This document shows positions 1-5,806 of a DNA stretch of 6,482 bases, piece by piece. Location of the stretch: contig VYFM01000127.1 in the NCBI GenBank assembly GCA_009842375.1, positions 1-6,482 of the forward strand, in the 5' to 3' direction. How positions within the stretch are numbered: the stretch's first letter is position 1; each line of letters begins with the position of its first letter. The notes under the pieces are model-generated. The model saw nothing but the letters and a program-made list of their open reading frames with translations. It ran no database searches and was not told where the DNA came from. Position numbers and translations under genes: made by a program. This DNA is from Candidatus Poribacteria bacterium. Lineage in GTDB: Bacteria > Poribacteria > WGA-4E > WGA-3G.

Positions 1-47
1 TGTATAAATAATTCTAAAATTAACTATAAAATTCCAAGTAGAAATAG

Positions 48-66
48 AAAAAGGGAAATCCTTTTT
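48..66. terminator. Weak A/T-rich hairpin, possible terminator of a gene left of the window
   Basis: AAAAAGG (48-54) and CCTTTTT (60-66) can form a 7-bp stem with a 5-base loop, followed on the plus strand by a T-rich stretch. Only two G-C pairs support the stem, so it is weak. It could end transcription of a gene lying to the left, or be chance in AT-rich DNA. Confidence 0.22.
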
Positions 67-194
67 ATCGTATTTTCTTTATTTCGTTTTTAGTTCGGTA
101 TTTCTAAACCTATTGGACCAAACTCAAGGTTTTCAGGATAGGAAATGTTAAGATAACCCATAATGTCTGAGTGCTGTCTCTTCATAGCGCGGCA

Positions 195-276
195 CAAAGT
201 CCCTATAAATTACCGTGAAAGGTGTAATGTTATATCATTTCTAAAATATAAAATACCATTGTACAACGGGACTTTG
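195..276. repeat. 9-bp inverted repeat reaching into the LamG promoter
   Basis: CAAAGTCCC (195-203) is the exact reverse complement of GGGACTTTG (268-276). The arms are 64 bp apart. The right arm overlaps the TG of the extended -10 element at 275-283, so the pair could be two halves of a looping operator or a DNA/RNA structure near the promoter. A separate 6-bp pair, ATACCA (253-258) and TGGTAT (275-280), lies in the same place. A role is inference only. Confidence 0.4.
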
Positions 277-283
277 GTATAAT
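275..283 (+). promoter_or_regulatory. Extended -10 promoter for the LamG gene
   Basis: TGGTATAAT matches the extended -10 consensus (TG, one base, TATAAT) exactly. It would start transcription near position 290 and give a 5' leader of about 64 nt before the ATG at 354. No good -35 hexamer lies 16-18 bp upstream (TTGTAC at 259-264 is too close, 13 bp). This fits extended -10 promoters, which depend less on the -35 box. Confidence 0.55.
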
Positions 284-353
284 TTCCGATTAGGAATCTG
301 ATTATATTTGTGAGTAAAACACACTTATACTGCATTATTACATTGGAGGAAAA

Positions 354-1139
354 ATGAAATATAGATGTACAGTATGGTTAACTACCTTCATTTTCATGAT
401 GTCAATTGCCGGAATTAGCCATGCAGCTGCAATTGAGGCAGACACTGTTGAGGTAGCATATCTCCTTGACGAGAATAATGGCAATGTTGCGAAAGATATT
501 TCTGGTAATGACCGACATGGAGAAATCACAGGTGCAAAACGAGTCGAAGGTGTGTTTGGGAGAGCCTTAGAATACGATGGCGTAGATGATAACCTCATTG
601 TTACAGGATATAACGGCATCGGTGGTACTGAACCAAGAACGACCGTCTTCTGGTTTAAAACTACAACCGTACGTGACCATTCTTGGGTAAAATGGGGTAT
701 AAATTCTCCCAGTCAAAAATATTACATCCGCGCACATGTTCGAGGTAATGAATGCAATTTGCGTGTAGAAGTCAACAGCGGGAACAATTTTGGGACAGAC
801 AACGTCTGTGATGGTGAATGGCATCATTGTGCTGTGGTTTTTCCGGATGGGTCAGATGCGGTGAAAGATCACGATTTATATGTAGACGGTAAACTTCAGG
901 AAAAAGAAGGAACCGAATTTGCGATGGATACCAGCGTTGATACCCAGGCAGTCAACATAGGAGCAAGATTGGCTAATCACACTTTCATGCTCGGAACAAT
1001 GGATGAAGTTGCCATATTCAATGTGGACTTGAGTCTGAGAGAGATTGATGCAATCCGTAATAACGGTTTAAAAAGTGCACTTGGTGTTGATCCACAAGAT
1101 AAATTAACCACAAGATGGGCAATGATAAAGAAATACTAA
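354..1139 (+). CDS. Secreted LamG-domain (concanavalin A-like lectin/glucanase fold) protein
   Basis: This is a 261-residue protein with an N-terminal signal peptide: basic start MKYR, hydrophobic core about residues 7-22, and a likely cut after SHA at residue 24. The rest is one LamG/laminin-G-like jelly-roll domain (about 30-240). Family hallmarks are visible: the opening AYLLDENNGNVAKDISGND, the ALEYDGVDDN strand (71-80), DGEWHH (153-158), LYVDGK (175-180) and the closing GTMDEVAIFN (214-223). C133 and C152 could form a disulfide after export. Such domains usually bind carbohydrate or protein ligands outside the cytoplasm; the ligand here is unknown and I see no catalytic domain. A short tail (244-261, GVDPQDKLTTRWAMIKKY) follows the domain and resembles tails I recall on related LamG proteins. 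The start is supported by GGAGG at 345-349, 4 nt before ATG. The gene is convergent with the PhyH gene and overlaps it by 4 bp. Confidence 0.85.
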   Translation: MKYRCTVWLTTFIFMMSIAGISHAAAIEADTVEVAYLLDENNGNVAKDISGNDRHGEITGAKRVEGVFGRALEYDGVDDNLIVTGYNGIGGTEPRTTVFWFKTTTVRDHSWVKWGINSPSQKYYIRAHVRGNECNLRVEVNSGNNFGTDNVCDGEWHHCAVVFPDGSDAVKDHDLYVDGKLQEKEGTEFAMDTSVDTQAVNIGARLANHTFMLGTMDEVAIFNVDLSLREIDAIRNNGLKSALGVDPQDKLTTRWAMIKKY

Positions 1140-1969
1140 TCCCACAAATCAAGCCCCAACAGTTTTCGTCCTAATAGTGTCAATTCCGGTGATCCGTAGT
1201 TGTTCGCTTCCCACCCACGCGGGTCACCAGGATAAGGACCTCTGCCTAATGCTCTTCGTTCTCGCCATAACGTAAGTCGCTCTTGACGACGTTCTTCGTT
1301 CATCGGATTTGGAGCAACATGATAGTTCATGTATTGTGCCAATCTCGGTTTGTCGGAAGTATTACGTCCATTACCGTGTGGCAGGGCAATATGCCAAATC
1401 AGCAGAGAACCAGCCTTTGCAGGAACTTGTATGAATTTCTCTCTATATACTTCTGGAGTAAGTTCAGGTACCCACGGGTTATCTTCATCAATTAGCGATT
1501 TATGTGCCCCAGGCCAACAGACAAAAGAACCTTGATTGGATGCTGTATCTTTTAGGAACAATACTCCCTGTGTGCTAAAGTGAACCGGAAGTTTTGAGGT
1601 GTCCGCATCCCAATGATACATCCCAAGATGATCCCATTCTGGATAGTCAGGATGTTTAGGCGGTTTCATGTTCACTCTATCAATGTGAACCCAGATCCTT
1701 TCAGTACCATATACCTCTGTATATATTTGATAGATCGGTGGATGCTGGTAAACGTTCCACATTGCTTGGTGAAAATACATTTCTACCATACCAGCACCGG
1801 GTTTGTGCGGTGCACGATACCAATCATCCGGATCTGAAGGATCCATTTCCAAAAATGCGAAAATCGCATCAACGACTGCCTCACAAAGTTCAATCGGGAC
1901 AGCGTTTTCAATAACCATATATCCGTATTCATCAAAATGGTCATGGTGTGCTTGTGTTAGTAGTGACAT
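1136..1969 (-). CDS. Phytanoyl-CoA dioxygenase (PhyH) family Fe(II)/2-oxoglutarate oxygenase
   Basis: This 277-residue protein has the length and pattern of the PhyH family, cytoplasmic non-heme iron enzymes that couple 2-oxoglutarate decarboxylation to substrate hydroxylation. The N-terminal HHDHFDEYGYMVIENAVP segment (8-25) is typical. The iron-binding facial triad can be read as H119 and D121 in MYHWDAD plus H198 in ALPHGNGRN. R209 in DKPRLAQY is the likely 2-oxoglutarate carboxylate ligand. GSFVCWPGAHK (147-157) is the usual strand before the distal histidine. All key residues are present, so activity is expected. The substrate cannot be read from sequence: this family is broad and most bacterial members do not act on phytanoyl-CoA. 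The start is supported by AAAGGA just upstream. The promoter candidate is at 2022-2030, and the stop overlaps the LamG stop. Confidence 0.88.
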   Translation of the reverse strand: MSLLTQAHHDHFDEYGYMVIENAVPIELCEAVVDAIFAFLEMDPSDPDDWYRAPHKPGAGMVEMYFHQAMWNVYQHPPIYQIYTEVYGTERIWVHIDRVNMKPPKHPDYPEWDHLGMYHWDADTSKLPVHFSTQGVLFLKDTASNQGSFVCWPGAHKSLIDEDNPWVPELTPEVYREKFIQVPAKAGSLLIWHIALPHGNGRNTSDKPRLAQYMNYHVAPNPMNEERRQERLTLWRERRALGRGPYPGDPRGWEANNYGSPELTLLGRKLLGLDLWD

Positions 1970-2021
1970 TCATGTTCCTTTATTGTTAGTGTGTTTCTCA
2001 AATCACAATATAACCCCAACA

Positions 2022-2030
2022 ATTATAGCA
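2022..2030 (-). promoter_or_regulatory. Extended -10 promoter for the PhyH gene
   Basis: On the minus strand this reads TGCTATAAT, an exact extended -10 element. It lies in the 86-bp gap between the sigma-fusion stop (2056) and the PhyH start (1969), and predicts a leader of about 45 nt. The hexamer 17 bp upstream (TTTTAA) is a poor -35. The PhyH gene therefore probably has its own promoter rather than depending only on the upstream sigma gene. Confidence 0.5.
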
Positions 2031-2055
2031 CATATAATGGGTATTTAAAATAGAA

Positions 2056-2619
2056 TTAGTGATCCTTTGGATCCAAATACACCCTTGTCATGCCCACGAG
2101 GTTCAGGAAAAAGAAAACTGCATCGTTTCTCGGTTCAATGAAATTGTCCTCAGTTTGAGATGCTAACTTCGCTTCAATTAACGTTTCTACTGCTTTTTCA
2201 ATCTCACTTTCTGATGTGTCGCTCCCTTTTGCTAAATCTTCAACCGTGCTTTTCCCGCCAACTAATTGCCTTAATATTGCGACGACAGTAGTATTCGTGA
2301 AGATACTTGCAAGTTTCGCAATCGCTGCATCTGGTGCTTTTGAGATGAAATCTTCTGTGCTGGTCGTCCAGATGGAACCGCGACTTGAAGTCTGTCCGGA
2401 ATCGGCACGGTATGCCCCTCCATAACACCAAGTTAACGGATCTTTAGCATCATGATGAAGTTGAAATAATGCATCAAGTATTTTTCTTTTATGCGCGTCA
2501 ACGGAAATATCCAAGTTAGTTCCGAGGGCATTAACTTGCTCTTGTAAATCAGTTATCTGCCGTTGTATATCTGCTAATTGAATATCAACTTCGGTTTCAT
2601 TTCTCACTTTGTCTGTCAT
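2056..2619 (-). CDS. Possible nested product: coiled-coil plus ArsR-like winged-helix protein from an internal start
   Basis: The ATG at 2617-2619 is in frame with the sigma fusion (its residue 209) and would give a 187-residue protein without the sigma domain. It is preceded by AAAGGAG (2628-2634) with an 8-nt spacer, a better ribosome-binding site than that of the full-length gene. The product would hold a leucine/isoleucine heptad coiled coil (its residues 8-37) and a winged-helix domain (about 100-157), a layout fitting a dimeric DNA-binding regulator. The middle part, WCYGGAYRADSGQTSSRGSI, belongs to no domain I can name. Whether both the fusion and the short form are made, or only one, cannot be told from sequence. 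Confidence 0.45.
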   Translation of the reverse strand: MTDKVRNETEVDIQLADIQRQITDLQEQVNALGTNLDISVDAHKRKILDALFQLHHDAKDPLTWCYGGAYRADSGQTSSRGSIWTTSTEDFISKAPDAAIAKLASIFTNTTVVAILRQLVGGKSTVEDLAKGSDTSESEIEKAVETLIEAKLASQTEDNFIEPRNDAVFFFLNLVGMTRVYLDPKDH

Positions 2620-3243
2620 GTTACTTTCTCCTTTCAATAGTTGTTTGGAATGATGTTCCGTTTCAATTGTAAAGTCTAATTCCCCTTGTATTATGAAGTC
2701 GTACTTCTTCAACTGCTGCCGTGCGCGATGTAACCGACTTTTAATTGTATTTTCCGATATTCCTAAATACGCACTTATCTCAGCGGATGTCATCTCATCA
2801 AAATAGTGGAGTGTGATTAATTCCCTGTCCCTCTCCTTCAACTTTGCAAGCAGTCTTTTGACAAGGTCGCGTTGTACATCTGCTGTAACTTTTGCATGTT
2901 CAGATGCGACATACCGAGAATATGTATCGGTTTCGATTTTTGTAATATGGATTTCTTCCAACGAATCAGGTTGTATCCGATTCTTTCGGTACCAAGCGAT
3001 ACAGAAACGTTCCACAATTGTGCGGAGCCATCCTGTGAACTGCATCGGATCTTCCAACGTATGCAGTTTCTGATAGACTTGTAGGAAGGTATCCTGCGTA
3101 ATATCTTCAGCAATATGGAAATCTCCAGTCCACTGCCAAGCTTGTGTGTGAACCTGCTTTTGGTATTTGCTAACCAGACTCGCAAAGGCAGCTTCATCAC
3201 CTGCAAGGGTACGCTCAATCAATGCAACAATGTCGTTTCCCAT
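2056..3243 (-). CDS. ECF sigma-70 family factor fused to a coiled-coil/winged-helix C-terminal half
   Basis: This 395-residue protein begins as an ECF (group 4) sigma factor. Region 2 is about residues 8-88, with the core-binding and -10 recognising segment GDFHIAEDITQDTFLQVYQ (40-58). Region 4 is about 124-181, with LITLHYFDEMTSAEISAYLG and the recognition helix ENTIKSRLHRARQQLKK. ECF factors usually end near residue 180-200; here the frame runs on for over 200 residues. Residues 216-245 form a heptad coiled coil (V219, L223, I226, I230, L233, V237, L240, L244). Residues about 308-365 resemble an ArsR-type winged helix (VVAILRQLVGGKSTVEDLAK, then EIEKAVETLIEAKLA). It likely directs RNA polymerase to its own promoters, with the C-terminal half acting in dimerisation, DNA binding or signal control (inference). 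GGAG at 3251-3254 lies 7 nt before ATG. An internal start at 2619 is strongly marked. Confidence 0.85.
   Translation of the reverse strand: MGNDIVALIERTLAGDEAAFASLVSKYQKQVHTQAWQWTGDFHIAEDITQDTFLQVYQKLHTLEDPMQFTGWLRTIVERFCIAWYRKNRIQPDSLEEIHITKIETDTYSRYVASEHAKVTADVQRDLVKRLLAKLKERDRELITLHYFDEMTSAEISAYLGISENTIKSRLHRARQQLKKYDFIIQGELDFTIETEHHSKQLLKGESNMTDKVRNETEVDIQLADIQRQITDLQEQVNALGTNLDISVDAHKRKILDALFQLHHDAKDPLTWCYGGAYRADSGQTSSRGSIWTTSTEDFISKAPDAAIAKLASIFTNTTVVAILRQLVGGKSTVEDLAKGSDTSESEIEKAVETLIEAKLASQTEDNFIEPRNDAVFFFLNLVGMTRVYLDPKDH
2628..2634 (-). promoter_or_regulatory. Internal Shine-Dalgarno sequence inside the sigma frame
   Basis: AAAGGAG on the minus strand encodes part of the Lys-Gly-Glu at residues 204-206 of the fusion and sits 8 nt before the in-frame ATG at 2619. 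The paralogous locus has AAGGAG at the same codons and the same 8-nt spacing (5815-5820), so the site appears conserved. Confidence 0.6.
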
Positions 3244-3255
3244 CTGACATCTCCA
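3241..3255 (-). promoter_or_regulatory. Conserved translation-initiation leader of the sigma fusion gene
   Basis: The minus strand reads TGGAGATGTCAGATG, ending in the start codon. The same 15 bases precede and include the start codon of the sigma pseudogene at 6427-6441. The GGAG is the ribosome-binding site with a 7-nt spacer. The embedded earlier ATG is out of frame. Confidence 0.6.
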
Positions 3256-3281
3256 TAACGTTCATTTTCATCAAAGAAATT

Positions 3282-3332
3282 AAAAAAGCGTTTCTTGAAT
3301 ATAACACTTAATACAAGTGCTAAGAAACGCTT
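3282..3332 (-). terminator. Intrinsic terminator or leader attenuator upstream of the sigma fusion gene
   Basis: AAGCGTTTCTT and AAGAAACGCTT (3322-3332 and 3286-3296) are perfect 11-bp arms. Inside the 25-base loop a second pair, CACTT/AAGTG (3305-3309 with 3315-3319), forms a stacked 5-bp hairpin. On the minus strand the outer stem is followed directly by a run of T residues, as in a Rho-independent terminator. It lies 38 bp before the sigma start codon, so it either ends transcripts arriving from the S9 gene or conditionally stops the sigma leader transcript. Confidence 0.6.
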
Positions 3333-3499
3333 ATCAATACACTTCACTATTTAGTGACGCGAATGTAGTGTAAATAGTTGCATATATTTATAGTAGATTC
3401 TACAATAAACCATATACTATTGGGTTGTAGAACGGAACCTCGGTTTCCGACTATCAAACTGTTTATGGTGAATACTGGAAATAGTTAGAATTTGTACAA

Positions 3500-3587
3500 G
3501 TAGGTTGGAGCGAGCGTAGCGAAGTCCGACATTGGAAACTCTCTGAAATCTTATGTGTCGGAGTTCACTACGCTCACTCCGACCTAC
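3500..3587. repeat. REP/MITE-like imperfect inverted repeat with 32-bp arms
   Basis: The left arm (3500-3531, starting GTAGGTTGGAGCGAGCG) and the right arm (3556-3587, ending CTCACTCCGACCTAC) are reverse complements with 4 mismatches over 32 bp, separated by a 24-bp loop. The right arm is also palindromic on its own (TCGGAGT 3558-3564 with ACTCCGA 3576-3582), as in REP-type elements. It begins 11 bp beyond the S9 stop codon, so the transcript could fold it into a stable 3' hairpin. No T-run follows, and I see no clear target-site duplication. Confidence 0.75.
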
Positions 3588-3598
3588 ACATTAATTCT

Positions 3599-5806
3599 TT
3601 ATGATAAATGTTTTTCAAACCAATCAATGATACGTTCCCAGCAATCAGCGCGGTGTTCAGGTCGCCAATACCTCACGAGATGTCCTTCGCCACGATACCA
3701 TGCAAAAGTCGCCTCCTTCTCAAGTCTACGTAATCCAGAGAAGAGCTCCCCAGACTGCGTATAATCATCGCCATCAAATCCTTCACCAGAATAGATCAGA
3801 ACCGGTGTTTCTACCTTATCTAAGTGAAAAAGCGGTGAATTGTCAATATATCGTTGGCGTTGTTCCCAGAGCGAACCACCTATATCCATAAGATCTTCTA
3901 TCCATCTAATACCAAGACTTCTTCCTCGTTTCGTAAGATTTCCGTAGATTCTGGTCAAATTATAAAAACCGCCACCGCAAACTGCGGCTTTGAAACGGTT
4001 GGTTTGTGTAATCAGTCCGGCTGTGAAGTACCCACCGTAACCGTAGCCCTTTATCCCTAATCGATCAGCATCAGCGATACCCATTTCAATGACTTTGTCT
4101 ACTGCGGGCATCACGTAATCGGGCAATTCTTTCGGCGATTTGCTGGACCTTGACGGCACATCAACACCAAGCACGGCAAAACCACGTGCAGCAAGGAGTT
4201 GGAAGTTCATCTCATATTTATCTAACCCAAAAGTATAAATATACATTGATAGGGGACTGCCGGGAGAGACCCACGTAACTAAAGGATACTGTTTGCCTTC
4301 CTCGTAGTTGTAGGGTAGCATCAAAACACCACGTAAACGCTCGCCGTTCTCCGTTTCTGATTCGACGAAACGGACCTCACCAAATTGTAAGTCGCGCAGA
4401 TGCGGATTGAGTTCGGACACCTGCTGCCGTTCTCCAGAGTCTGTATCAAACATCCAAACTTCCTCTGGATGTGTCGCATCTTGCGCTCTGTAGACAATCT
4501 GTGTGTCGTTACTGACAACCTTTAAATCGTGTTCGTCTGCTATATGACGGGTTATGCTAATTGGTTCTTCAAACAAGCAAGTTGCACGTGCCTCCGCAGT
4601 GTTTATTAAATAGAAGCCCTCTTTCTTTGTTTCCGGATCATGTGTTTGGACGCAGATAGACTGTGCATCGCCTGACTGCCAGACAACATGTGTATTCACT
4701 TTCGCGACAATACCCATGATGTGTTTCTTCAACTCTTCTGTTAGTTTTCGGGCATCGCTGCCGTCTGCTGCAAATTCCCATATATTTCCGTCAATGCCGC
4801 AGAAAAACGACTTTCCTGATGGTCGCCATAACGGACGTGCGTAAAATCGCAGTTTCTCTGTAAGATTGGCAGTGAGGTTCTTCTTTTCACCATCTTGGAC
4901 TGAAACAATATATAGACCATCCGGCTGGGCATATATAAGATGCTTACCATCTGGTGACCAACTCACGAATAGTGCTCTGTCCGTGATATTTGTCGCTAAA
5001 CTTTGAACTGGCGTTCCATCTAAAGGCACTAATAACAACTCATACTGGGTTTCTTGAGCTGTCAACCGCTCTTCTCCTATTGTGTTGAGCACAGCAACTG
5101 CAGTATCATCCGGAGAGAGTGTAATGAATCTCGTTAACAATCCGCGAGCGAGAATTTGCACATCACCTGTGTCAACGTTGAACACACATAAATCCCCTTT
5201 GAACCACGCGAATTGATCTGTTTCTTCCTCTGAGGCAGCCTGCTTATCCGTATCTGTATGCCAGACGTTTATCGCTTGCGGAATTGTTCTATATGAGATA
5301 ATTGTGGAAAGGTCTATATCTTCAGGACGTAACTTTGTGATGATATGTTTTCCATCCGATGTCCACTGCGGCACTTCCAAACCGTGTGTTGCAGTAATCG
5401 GTTTTTCGCTAACTTGGCGTAGTTTATTTTGAACCCTATTCCAAACCCAAAGATGTGGTGTTCCCATTCGGTCAGAACAGAACGCTAAGTATTTTCCATC
5501 TGGAGACCAACGAGGTGCCCAGTCAACTCCCTCATCTGCTCCGAGTTTATGCGTTTCCTTTGTTTTAAGGTTGGTGACCCATACCTCCTGACTATGATTT
5601 TCTACCAATGCCCCCGTTAGTTGATACAGTGAAAATTCATCGGTCTGTTGTTCGAACGATGATTTTCGGTCAGGATCTACTACGACATAAGCAAGCCACT
5701 CTCCATCAGAGGAAAGTTGCATTCGTGATCGGTCTGATAAGGACTTAATTTTGAGTATATCCGCACTCATTTTATCTGCCATGTCCGTACTCGTTTTATC
5801 TGCCAT
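3599..5806 (-). CDS. S9-family prolyl-oligopeptidase-like protein lacking the catalytic serine
   Basis: The protein has 735 residues counted from the ATG at 5806. Residues about 20-465 form a WD40/PD40-type beta-propeller, with repeats such as RWSPDGKYLAF (99-109), QWTSDGKHI, SWSPDGKHLIY (282-292) and LWRPSGKSFF. Residues about 475-735 form an alpha/beta hydrolase: the PLVTWVSPGSPLS strand, ARGFAVLGVDVP (540-551), then the nucleophile elbow. Family S9 enzymes have GxSxGG there; this one reads GYGYGG, with Gly589 (codon GGT, 4040-4042) replacing Ser. The acid region GEGFDGDD (674-681) and the His of GEGH (H709) are kept. No signal peptide is seen, so it is cytoplasmic. I chose 5806 because AAGGAG (5815-5820) lies 8 nt before it, matching the paralogous internal start; the ATG at 5812 adds two residues but has only a 2-nt spacer. 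A substrate-binding or regulatory role is more likely than peptidase activity. Confidence 0.85.
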   Translation of the reverse strand: MADKTSTDMADKMSADILKIKSLSDRSRMQLSSDGEWLAYVVVDPDRKSSFEQQTDEFSLYQLTGALVENHSQEVWVTNLKTKETHKLGADEGVDWAPRWSPDGKYLAFCSDRMGTPHLWVWNRVQNKLRQVSEKPITATHGLEVPQWTSDGKHIITKLRPEDIDLSTIISYRTIPQAINVWHTDTDKQAASEEETDQFAWFKGDLCVFNVDTGDVQILARGLLTRFITLSPDDTAVAVLNTIGEERLTAQETQYELLLVPLDGTPVQSLATNITDRALFVSWSPDGKHLIYAQPDGLYIVSVQDGEKKNLTANLTEKLRFYARPLWRPSGKSFFCGIDGNIWEFAADGSDARKLTEELKKHIMGIVAKVNTHVVWQSGDAQSICVQTHDPETKKEGFYLINTAEARATCLFEEPISITRHIADEHDLKVVSNDTQIVYRAQDATHPEEVWMFDTDSGERQQVSELNPHLRDLQFGEVRFVESETENGERLRGVLMLPYNYEEGKQYPLVTWVSPGSPLSMYIYTFGLDKYEMNFQLLAARGFAVLGVDVPSRSSKSPKELPDYVMPAVDKVIEMGIADADRLGIKGYGYGGYFTAGLITQTNRFKAAVCGGGFYNLTRIYGNLTKRGRSLGIRWIEDLMDIGGSLWEQRQRYIDNSPLFHLDKVETPVLIYSGEGFDGDDYTQSGELFSGLRRLEKEATFAWYRGEGHLVRYWRPEHRADCWERIIDWFEKHLS
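5759..5806 (-). repeat. 24-bp tandem duplication at the 5' end of the S9-like gene
   Basis: Two adjacent 24-base units (5806-5783 and 5782-5759) differ at 3 positions and encode MADKTSTD followed by MADKMSAD. The duplication keeps the frame and copies the start methionine, so the ATG at 5782 is a further possible start, though without its own ribosome-binding site. It is probably a slippage duplication that lengthened the N-terminus by 8 residues. Confidence 0.8.

Larger units (their letters stand above)
1..353. other. AT-rich non-coding leader region upstream of the LamG gene
   Basis: I find no credible gene in these 353 bases. The first 110 bases are strongly A/T rich with a small hairpin (48-66). 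The rest holds a 9-bp inverted repeat (195-203 with 268-276), an 8-bp palindrome TTGTACAA (259-266), an extended -10 promoter (275-283) and the Shine-Dalgarno sequence GGAGG (345-349) of the LamG gene. Short open frames here have no start or ribosome-binding site worth calling. Confidence 0.7.
3244..3598. other. 355-bp non-coding gap between the two sigma-cargo cassettes
   Basis: No gene is seen here. The gap holds the terminator-like hairpin (3282-3332) and a cluster of small inverted repeats: CACTA/TAGTG at 3345-3356, CTATTTA/TAAATAG at 3347-3353 and 3371-3377, and GTAGA/TCTAC at 3393-3403. It also holds the small hairpin CGGAACC/GGTTTCCG (3433-3449), the palindrome TTGTACAA (3492-3499) and the long inverted repeat (3500-3587). 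The sigma gene's promoter should lie here, but I cannot pick a convincing -35/-10 pair. Confidence 0.6.

Noticed and set aside
259..283. TTGTAC (259-264) as the -35 box of the LamG promoter
   Set aside because: The spacer to TATAAT is 13 bp, too short for a standard sigma-70 promoter. The extended -10 element alone is the better explanation.
1283..2048. Plus-strand open frames of 68-81 codons opposite the PhyH gene
   Set aside because: They lie antisense to a well-supported enzyme gene, have no ribosome-binding sites or recognisable domains, and their composition reflects the opposite strand.
2838..3218. 126-codon minus-strand frame inside the sigma gene
   Set aside because: It is a shifted frame over conserved sigma regions 2 and 4, which explain the sequence fully.
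3236..3250. ATG inside the GGAGATGTCAG leader as an alternative sigma start
   Set aside because: It is 7 nt from the called start, so out of frame with the sigma protein, and it overlaps the ribosome-binding site.
3433..3460. GGAACC at 3434-3439 or GGAAAC on the other strand as an ECF-type -35 element for autoregulation
   Set aside because: I found no matching -10 element at 15-17 bp on either strand. The bases form a small hairpin instead.
3500..3587. CRISPR repeat or insertion sequence
   Set aside because: There is a single inverted pair, no repeated units with spacers, and no transposase gene in the window.
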